DNA from: Puccinia triticina | Lineage: Eukaryota; Basidiomycota; Pucciniomycetes; Pucciniales; Pucciniaceae | DNA: 64,000 nucleotides | Direction of reading: 5' to 3' | NCBI RefSeq assembly: GCF_026914185.1 | Contig: NC_070559.1 | Coordinates: 5,244,001 to 5,308,000, forward strand | Shown here: positions 56,768-64,000 of the stretch, piece by piece | Position numbering within the stretch: the first letter of the stretch is position 1 | How the letters are laid out: every line of letters starts with the position of its first letter | The notes under the pieces: generated by a model | Told to the model about the DNA's origin: nothing | The model's database searches: none | What the model saw: only the letters and a program-made list of their open reading frames with translations | Made by a program: the position numbers and the translations under genes

Positions 56768-57263
56768 GATTAGGCCCCAATTATAAACACTATTTTAAGA
56801 TATTTTTGAAATGGTTTTGAGATCAAAACAAACTTCTGTTTGTTTTCTTTTCATTTCAAAAATACTTCAAACCTCTGCAAACACACCCGTGATTAGATCC
56901 CAGAAATTGAACTTTTGAAATGGCAGTGCGCCTGTATGGGTGCCAGGCCACTGGTGCCTCAGACCAAACTCGTCGCCCGGAAGGGATCCCTAAGTTTGGG
57001 ACAACAAGGTTGTATAGCCTTGTTGTCCTGAAGAGATTTCTTCTGGGAAACAAGGCCAAAGTACCGCCGGTACGTCACCGCTGGTACACCGCTGGTACAC
57101 CGCCGGCACCCGCCGGACGTTGCCAGATGCGCTGCCGGGTGTTCGTTTTTTCGAGAAAAGCGGTGCGGTACCCGGCTACCTCTCGCATCCGGGTCCGCCG
57201 GCACATTATCTACCATAAACCAATTTTGAACATTTAAAGAGCCTGATTCATGAGCCATTGTGA
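56768..57263. repeat. Spacer with CCGCTGGTACA tandem repeats
   Basis: Between the two paralogues. GTACACCGCTGGTACACCGC-type 14-bp repeats occur at about 57060-57115 and an inverted AAGGTTGTATAGCCTTGTTG motif near 57005. Confidence 0.6.
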
Positions 57264-57503
57264 AGAATGAGGCAGGTCTTGAGCATTATGCTATTCATGA
57301 CAAAGGTAAATGCAGAGCCAAAAAAAAAAAAAGCATGGGCAATCAATGTCAAACAATACAAGATTAACTGATAAATAGATTGAGAAGGGGCTATTTTTGT
57401 CTATTGGACCAGTCATAGCATTCCGGCTGGGGGATAACTTTGAATAATCTACTTAGGGGATTTGGTTAGGCCGGGGCCGTTTGCAGACGAATGCTGTTCT
57501 TGC

Positions 57504-58847
57504 CTAAGATGGTCGAGCTCCTTGTGCTTTGAGACTGGAGATGATCTTCCGTTTCTTAAAGAGGAAGAACTCCTTTTCGTATTCGTCGGTACACGTCGAG
57601 ACGTCTTTCTCCATGATATCAAGCTGCATTCGTTCGTACTCGGTTTCTGCTTCCAATCGGCGAGCCTCAACTTGCAATCGAGTTATCTTCTGTTCTTCTG
57701 CCTGAGCGTGACTTGTGACTGGCGATTCGCGTCCATTCTCTGTATCCAGATCTTCCGTTAATTTCTTGCATCGCCGGGGCTCTAAATGCAATCGAGTAAT
57801 CTTCTGTTCTTCCCCTTGAGCGTGTCTTGTGACTGTCAATTCGCGTCCGTCCTTCGTATACAGATCTGGCATTACTATCCGGCCTGCTTTCAATTTTATA
57901 TTATCCGAGTCGTCCACTTCTCCTTCGATCTCATCAAACGCCCGTTTCGGTCTAGAAGGTTTGACATTGGTTGATATATCGCAAGTTTTCAAGACAGTTG
58001 GGATATCTTCCGACTGAGTTTTCGCGCGAGGTGGTTCGGCTTGCTCTCGGCTAACAAACTTGATATCAGCCGGTTGGACTTGTGACTGGAAATCAGTTGA
58101 ATGAGGTGGTTCGGTGCGCTTTCGGCCAATAGACTTGGCATCAGTCGGTGGGATTTCTGATTGGATTTCAGTTGAATTAGTATCGGAATGGTTGGTGTCC
58201 ACAGGTGGTTCGCATGAGGTTGGGCGCTGGCCACGCGGGGGTGGTTTTATAGTGGATGGTTGGGGTTTTGATGTGAATGCAACGGCAACATAACGTGATG
58301 TTTGCGATGGGCGGTTTGACTGGCTTTCTGATTGCTCTATCCTCTGGTTCATCCACTTGGGATGATGACGAAGGACATGCCAAGCCGACTCGAACCGGAA
58401 GGCTTTGCCCCATTGATCGTAGTAGTCTTTCATGGCGGGTTCAATCAAGTTATCCACGGGAGCATTCTTTCCAAGATTGCGTGAGGCCCATTTCATCATA
58501 TTGAATATCGCCGAGAATTCGAGGGTTCGCTTGCAGATACGCTTGAATCTTGTCTTCAACTCATCCCCCGTCACAGTGATACCCATCTCCTCGAATTCAT
58601 GCACGAGTTGAGCATAATGGATCAACTGGAGGGGCGCTTTGGCTCCCTTACTTGAAGGGGTGGAGATCCAGTAGTTAGCAATCCTTTTGTCGTCGTCTGG
58701 CGTGAAATTATGAGCTCGTGGTGGTTGTGTTGGACTCGGACTTGCTGTAGCTTCGGTTGTTAAATTTCTCAGTTGCTTTGCTGGGTTTTCTGTTTGGTTG
58801 TCGGTGTTCGTGTTCTGTGACTTCTTTTTCATTGATCTGGTGATCAT
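57504..58847 (-). CDS. SANT/NAM-like DNA-binding coiled-coil protein, copy 2
   Basis: Intronless, 447 aa from the ATG at 58847 (MITRSMKKKSQNTNTD), paralogous to copy 1 over its whole length: NFTPDDDKRIANYWIS, LKTRFKRICKRTLEFSAIF and KAFRFESAWHVLRHHPKWM, then the same Ser-His-Ala-Gln-glutamate repeats and the coiled coil (EARRLEAETEYERMQLDIM). It ends earlier than copy 1. Residues similar to the copy 1 tail (SSANGP) are found just downstream in another frame (57449-57670), so a frameshift has trimmed the C-terminus. Otherwise the frame is intact, which argues for some functional constraint or recent duplication. Confidence 0.65.
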   Translation of the reverse strand: MITRSMKKKSQNTNTDNQTENPAKQLRNLTTEATASPSPTQPPRAHNFTPDDDKRIANYWISTPSSKGAKAPLQLIHYAQLVHEFEEMGITVTGDELKTRFKRICKRTLEFSAIFNMMKWASRNLGKNAPVDNLIEPAMKDYYDQWGKAFRFESAWHVLRHHPKWMNQRIEQSESQSNRPSQTSRYVAVAFTSKPQPSTIKPPPRGQRPTSCEPPVDTNHSDTNSTEIQSEIPPTDAKSIGRKRTEPPHSTDFQSQVQPADIKFVSREQAEPPRAKTQSEDIPTVLKTCDISTNVKPSRPKRAFDEIEGEVDDSDNIKLKAGRIVMPDLYTKDGRELTVTRHAQGEEQKITRLHLEPRRCKKLTEDLDTENGRESPVTSHAQAEEQKITRLQVEARRLEAETEYERMQLDIMEKDVSTCTDEYEKEFFLFKKRKIISSLKAQGARPS

Positions 58848-59488
58848 TTTGAAGGTGGTTGCACAGTCAATTCAAGGTGTGGGTCGCAGTCTCGACCCCG
58901 TTGGGCCGGGTTCGGGTCGGGGTTTCCTTCAAAAGTTGCAAAGCCCGCGGCACCGCCAAGCCGGGGCAAGCCCGAACTTAACGCGAGTCTCCTCGAGGGA
59001 GCGCAGCGACCTCCGAAGGAGGGACACCCCGGGCAAATCGGGGTCATGAGAGCTGTACAGGTTGCATGGTCCTGTATGCATGTCAGGTCATGCAGGTCCT
59101 GTCACATATACATGACAAGCTGTCCGGATCATGACATGCAGTTCACATCTCCAACATGTCACATGCACAGTGACTGTGCAGAGGCTATCACAGACCTGTT
59201 AGCTACAGCTCACATACATGAAAGCCTGTCCTGCAAATAATGCATGACACAGGGCGCGGGAATTTTTTATGTGACATGCAGGACTGTGCTGTCAGAATAA
59301 GAGCCTGTCCGCTCTCTGTCCTCTTCATGTCCTGTCTGGCCATGTGGCCTTTATCCTGTCCTGTCTGGCCATGTGGCCTTTATTCCTGTCCTGTCCGATG
59401 TAAGACTCAAAAGTGTTCCTGAGAACCTTTTGCTGAATGGAGAAGGGGATGATGGAGGTGCAAACTCTGCCCTTCTATACTATCAGAT

Positions 59489-59520
<32 letters not shown>

Positions 59521-60302
59521 TTAATGAAGTGATAGGGTTGGTTGGTCCAAGATGAGCTTGTTGATGACACTGAATAATTTGTTGTTTATTGTTAATGTAA
59601 GGGTTGTTATGTATGTAGGTTGTTAAGTATATATAAGGCTGTAACTGTAAATGTTGGGGTGACTGTGATTGGTGAGTAATGAACTGAGGAGCTGACAACT
59701 GGGGAGGAGAGAGCTCCTTATATAGACAGAAGTGGAGCCCCAGAGGGCTTGTGGGTTAGGGTTTCAGATAATCTAGACAACAGGGTGAGGGATTTTAGCT
59801 GGTGAGAGTAGATACAAATGATGTCATAATGTGTCAGGGGTACATAAATGATGTCATAAGAATGCAGTAGGGCCGCATGAAGGCTGCGTAAAGTGACAGT
59901 AGACTGCATGAGTTGACAGGTGGATGCAGGGGGTGCATAAATGAATTCTGAGGCTGCAGAGTTAGTGTGTGATGACATCATAATATGGAAATAGAAGAGT
60001 ACTTGATAATATGTAATGACTGTAGTCTGATGGGGAGATGTATGTTTGTATCCGGTGATGTGTATAAGCATAATACTGTGATCCTTGACTTGAGGCTGGT
60101 GACAGGCTGGTGACAGGGTATGTTGAACGTGTGATGGGTGTCCAGTGTCCAAAGAAGTGTAGGTTCCAATCCAGCGGGGTTCAGGTGATGCTTCCAGTGG
60201 TGACTAGGGGTAAAATTGGCCGTAGAATCCATTTATGAGGTCTGTTTGATGTTATCTTGAGGCGTATTGTGAGTAAATATCTGTATGAGAAAAAACTTTT
60301 GA
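58848..60302. other. Repeat-derived DNA, no supported gene
   Basis: Rich in CATGTCA/TGACATG words. A 33-34-bp direct duplication (CTGTCTGGCCATGTGGCCTT) lies at about 59328-59395. No recognisable gag, protease or 5' LTR belonging to the following Ty3 element was found here. Confidence 0.45.
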
Positions 60303-61649
60303 TTTTTCACTTTTCCGTCTACCACACCGGTCCTATTCACAGGGAAAAAGGACGGAAAGTTACGCCCGTGTTTTGACTACCGCAAGCTGAACGCCCCCAC
60401 GGTAAAAAATAAATACCCGCTGCCACTTACCATGGATCTGGTAGACAGCTTACTGGACGCCAATCTGTTCACAAAACTTGACCTCCGGAACGCTTATGGG
60501 AATCTGCGGGTAGCTGAGGGCGATGAGGAGAAACTAGCCTTCATTTGCAAGGCAGGCCAGTTTGCGCCGTTGACGATGCCGTTCAGACCAACGGGGGCGC
60601 CTGGCTTCTTCCAGTATTTCATGCAGGATATACTTCTAGGGAGGATATGGAAGGACGCCGCCGCTTACCTCAACGACATTATGGTTTACACTCAAGAAGG
60701 ATCCAACCACGAAGAGGCCGTCAGTAGCATCCTGGAAACGCTCAGCAAACACCAGTTATGGCTCAAACCGGAAAAGTGTGAATTCTCCCGGTCAGAAGTC
60801 GAATACCTTGGCCTGCTTATCTCTTGTAATCGAGTGCGAATGGACCCCGCCAAGGTAACGGCCGTCACTGACTGGCCGGCTCCGCGAAATCTGACGGAGC
60901 TGCAAAGGTTTATTGGCTTTGCGAATTTCTACCGGAGGTTCATCCACCAGTTTTCCTGCACGACACGACCACTGCACGACCTTACTAAAGGTCATACTAG
61001 GTTCGCCTGGGACGATCAATGTCAGGCCGCGTTTGAGTCACTCAAGACAGCGTTCACTACCGCGCCAGTCCTCAAGATAGCGGATCCGTACAGGGCATTC
61101 ATACTTGAGTGCGACTGTTCGGACTTTGCGTTAGGAGCGGTCCTGTCTCAGATATGCGCTAAGGACAGGGAGCTACACCCGGTAGCGTATCTCTCCCGGT
61201 CACTCATCCAAGCCAAACGTAATTATGAAATCTTTGATAAAGAACTTTTGGCTATTGTAGCGGCGTTCAAGGAATGGCGGCACTATTTGGAAGGAAACCC
61301 CAACAGGCTCACAGCAATAGTGTACACCGACCACCGCAACCTAGAGAGTTTCATGACTACGAAGTCTCTCACCCGCAGACAGGCCCGTTGGGCGGAGACC
61401 CTTGGATGTTTTGACTTCGAAATTATTTTCCGACCCGGCCGCCAGGCCGCCAAACCCGACGCGCTATTGCGACGACCAGACTTAGCCCCCACGACCGAGA
61501 CCAAACTGACGTTCGGTCAAATACTTTGGCCATCTAACATCACGGCGCGTACATTCGCGGAGATATCGGCGCTGGAGGAGGTCGATAGCTGGTTTTTGGA
61601 CGAGTCAGTCAACCTGGTTCGAAGTAGATGTGCTGGGAATGGACGATAA
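60303..61649 (+). pseudogene. Ty3 reverse transcriptase and RNase H
   Basis: The open frame begins after TGA 60300-60302 and enters the RT domain at GKKDGKLRPCFDYRKLN. FTKLDLRNAY carries the first catalytic Asp, but the YxDD box reads YLND, which loses one of the two paired metal-binding aspartates. RNase H follows (ILECDCSDFALGAVLSQ, YTDHRNLESF, ending in PDALLRRPD rather than the usual PDALSRRPD). It stops at TAA 61647-61649, after which the polyprotein continues in a +1 frame. It is inactive as read here. Confidence 0.88.
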
Positions 61650-62652
61650 AGAGGGACAAACCCCGGAAGACACGCAGGACGACAAGAACCCGTCCGATGC
61701 GGAATTGATAAGTCGTATTCAAATTGCTACGCAATCTGACAGTCGTCTGCTGGAAATTTTGGCTGACAGCCGGGGTGACGGGGGCTCAGCGCGGAGTGGC
61801 GAGCCGTCAGTGTACACGGTGCACGAGGGAGTGGTGTACAGACGGGGAGTAATTGAGGTGCCTAACAACGACACGATCAAAGCGGCCATCCTTCGCAGCA
61901 GGCACGACTGCAAATTGGCTGGACACCCGGGTAGAGCAAAGACGCTAGCGCTAGTACGGCGATGCTTCAACTGGCCCTCGCAAAAGCAATTCGTGAACCG
62001 CTACGTCAACGGCTGTGACTCCTGCCAGCAAACCAAAGCGGTAACTCAGAAACCGTTTGGCACGCTAGAGCCATTGCCGGTCCCAGCCGGCCCATGGACA
62101 GACATATCATATGATCTGATCACAGATTTGCCGGAGTCCAACAGCAGCAACAGCATTCTGATGGTGGTGGACCGTCTCACCAAGATGGCCCATTTCATCC
62201 CTTGTAAGAAGACCACGGACGCAGAGGGATTAGCAGAGTTGATGCTGCGACACGTGTGGCGACTCCACGGGACCCCAAAGACAATCGTGTCGGATTGGGG
62301 AAGTATTTTTGTCTTGCAGATCACGAAGGAGCTTAGCCGACGACTGGGTATCCGCCTACAGCCGTCAACCGCCTATCACCCTAGGACGGACGGGCAGTCG
62401 GAGACCGCTAATAAAGCTGTCAAGCAATATCTCCGACATTTTGTGGGATATCATCAGGACGACTGGGAGCCATTACTCGCCATGGCCGAATTCGCCCACA
62501 ACAACAACCACCACGAGTCAACCGGGATGTCGCCGTTCAAGGCCAATTACGGCTTCGACCCAACGTATGGGGGGATCCCGTCAAGCGGGCAGTGCATCCC
62601 AGCGGTGGAGGCGCGGAGGTGCAGCAGGAGTTGGCGGCAGGGCTGGAGCTAG
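61630..62652 (+). pseudogene. Ty3 integrase core
   Basis: A continuation of pol in a second frame. The zinc-binding HHCC domain is recognisable (HDCKLAGHPGRAKTL ... NGCDSCQQTK). The catalytic core carries Asp in WTDISYDLITDLP, Asp in SDWGSIF (usually SDRGS) and Glu in TDGQSETANK, so the DDE triad itself is intact. The frame shifts again near 62590-62650 before the chromodomain. Confidence 0.88.
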
Positions 62653-63170
62653 CCCAATCAACTATGAAGACTCAGTTTGACCGGGGGGTGAGGGAGACCC
62701 CAAATTGGGATGTTGGTGACGCGGTATGGCTCGACAGCAAGAACATCTCCTCAACCCGGCCATGTCCCAAACTAAGCCACCGATGGCTTGGGCCATTCCC
62801 AATCTTATCTAAGATTTCTGATTTGGTATACAAGCTGACGTTACCTCTTTCGATGAAAGGGGTGCACCCTGTTTTTCACGTGTCTGTACTCAGGAAACAT
62901 ACAATGGACACGATTGCAGGTCGCGCGGTGGGGCAACCGGGACCGGTGGAGGTTGAGGGATCCAACGAGTGGGAAGTGGGAGGAATTCTGGATTGCAGGA
63001 GGCGAGGGAAGCGCGTGGAGTACCTCATTGAGTGGAAGGGGTACGGGCCGGAACACAACTCGTGGGAACCACTCAACAACCTGAAACATTGCGGAGATCT
63101 ACGCGCTGAGTTTGACAAAAAATTCCCTAACGCGGCGTCAAGGCACAAGAGGACGAAAAGGTTTTGGTGA
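62592..63170 (+). pseudogene. Ty3 integrase C-terminus and chromodomain
   Basis: Third pol frame segment: VGDAVWLDSKNI and LGPFPILSKISDLVYKL are the integrase C-terminal GPY/F-type region, and EWEVGGILDCRRRGK ... YLIEWKGYGPEHNSWEP is a chromodomain, which targets chromoviruses to marked chromatin. It ends at TGA just before the polypurine tract. Confidence 0.88.
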
Positions 63171-63264
63171 ATAGAGAGGGTAGGCTTTTTTGCCCACAGG
63201 GTTTTTTATTGCCGCCCGGGGAGAGAGCGCAGAGCCGGGGGCTTGGGCGTTAAGGGGGGAGTAG

Positions 63265-63452
63265 TGTTATGAGCCGCTCCAGTGCGCGCCATGGCCTGCG
63301 CCAGGGACATGTCACACCTGTACATACATGTCACGGCTCTCTGCCTTAGATGGGAGCCGGGGGAAGATCCTCACTTCTTCCCCACCTAGCAATCAACCTA
63401 CAAGAGCTAGAAGACCCAAGATCCGTCCCTCCCCCCAAGCCAAACCATAACA
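63265..63452 (+). repeat. 3' LTR of the Ty3 element
   Basis: Begins TGTTATG and ends CATAACA, a 7-bp terminal inverted repeat, 188 bp long, directly after the polypurine tract. No matching 5' LTR in the window; a diverged relative is at 20095-20234. Confidence 0.85.
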
Positions 63453-63542
63453 GTGTAACAATTTTTGTTATTGTGTTATTTTTTCATTTCATCATGTTTC
63501 TGGTTCCATACATAGTATATGACTAGCTACGCATAGGTCAAA

Positions 63543-64000
63543 CACCAGGAAAAAAAAATAGTCACTTGATGACAAGTGACATCATGCCAGCTCCAGCGGG
63601 CTACCCACCATCTACCCACCATCTACCCATCATCTACCCACCATCTACCCATCATCTACCCACCATCTACCCACCATCTAACCAGTTTAAGAATTTCCAC
63701 AGGAGATCCTCAGTCTTTGCTGGGCACCACTGATCCCCATTTCTGGTCAGCTGATACTCAGCTTTAGCTCCCAGCTTATGCTCAGCTTTGGTGCCCAGCT
63801 CATGCTCAGCTTTGTTTCCCAGATCAGAACCAGTCCTGGCCCAGCTTATTTTCACCTTTATTCCAGTCATGGCTCAGTTTAGACTCAGATTAGGACTATC
63901 ATTGGCCCAGCCAATGCTCAACTTTGGACCAGTATTGGCTCAGCTGATTTTCAGCTTTGGATAAATCTTGGCCCAGCCAATGCTCAAATTCTGAGTCTGA
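63543..64000. mobile_element. Non-autonomous element with GCTGAGC repeats, copy 2 (cut by window end)
   Basis: Inverted relative to 30939-31700. It starts with AGTCACTTGATGACAAGTGA, then CCAGCTCCAGCGGGCTACCC, an 11-bp minisatellite (CTACCCACCAT, about seven units, 63600-63680), and the CAGCTCATGCTCAGCTTTG tandem region. It lacks the CACTGTG MITE present in copy 1. Confidence 0.75.

Larger units (their letters stand above)
60303..63452 (+). mobile_element. 5'-truncated Ty3 chromovirus with one LTR
   Basis: Contains reverse transcriptase, RNase H, integrase, chromodomain, polypurine tract (GGGGGGAGTAG, 63254-63264) and a 188-bp LTR. Gag, protease, the start of the RT domain and the 5' LTR are missing. 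The pol frame is interrupted twice. Confidence 0.9.

Noticed and set aside
59718..60152. 144-aa minus-strand frame
   Set aside because: Low-complexity sequence from TGATGTCATAA-type repeats upstream of the truncated Ty3 element.
63600..63680. CRISPR-like array
   Set aside because: Directly adjoining 11-bp units without spacers in a eukaryotic repeat; a minisatellite.

Overview
This window looks like a stretch of a rust fungus nuclear genome (Pucciniales). This is inferred from gene content and architecture; I cannot name the species. Protein genes carry many short GT-AG introns (about 60-150 bp) and have basidiomycete-type products. Between them lie long AT-rich, repeat-laden stretches with foldback MITEs, LTR fragments, a chromodomain Ty3 element and at least three small secreted cysteine-rich protein genes.

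Layout. 1-6.9 kb: a palindromic 46-bp satellite array, LTR-like debris, and a probable secreted repeat protein ending at 5471. 7.1-9.9 kb: one extremely GC-rich gene for a vezatin/Inp2-type myosin-binding membrane protein. 9.9-20.7 kb: repeats plus two secreted-protein candidates (12349-13171, four exons; 15776-16117, preceded by a three-unit tandem repeat). 21.6-26.4 kb: a small gene cluster with a YPD1-like histidine-phosphotransfer-fold protein that appears to lack the phospho-acceptor histidine, the Rab geranylgeranyltransferase alpha subunit (BET4-like), and an EXPERA/sigma-2-receptor-like membrane protein. 26.4-33.4 kb: transposon remnants, including a dead Ty3 integrase and several MITEs.

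33.4-51.8 kb is a gene-dense island: a 1,551-aa coiled-coil spindle-pole/MTOC-like protein (+), a 4'-phosphopantetheinyl transferase (-), a PalB/Rim13 calpain (+), a GH35 beta-galactosidase (-) and a RING-H2 protein (+). PPTase/PalB and beta-galactosidase/RING are divergent pairs. MTOC/PPTase and PalB/beta-galactosidase are convergent. 53.2-53.7 kb: a third secreted cysteine-rich candidate. 55.2-58.9 kb: two tandemly duplicated intronless SANT/NAM-like coiled-coil proteins (-). 60.3-63.5 kb: a 5'-truncated Ty3 chromovirus with one LTR. 63.5 kb to the end: the edge of a repeat element also present, inverted, at 31 kb.

Most gene models were built by hand from conserved protein motifs, splice-site consensus and phase arithmetic. 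Reading phase closes exactly for the BET4, EXPERA, PalB, PPTase, MTOC, RING and vezatin genes and for two of the secreted genes. Several models need unusually small coding exons (3, 4, 7, 7, 9, 12 and 21 nt). The least expected findings are the His-less HPt protein, the microexon-rich gene island and a coherent set of CACTR-ended MITEs with 3-bp target duplications.
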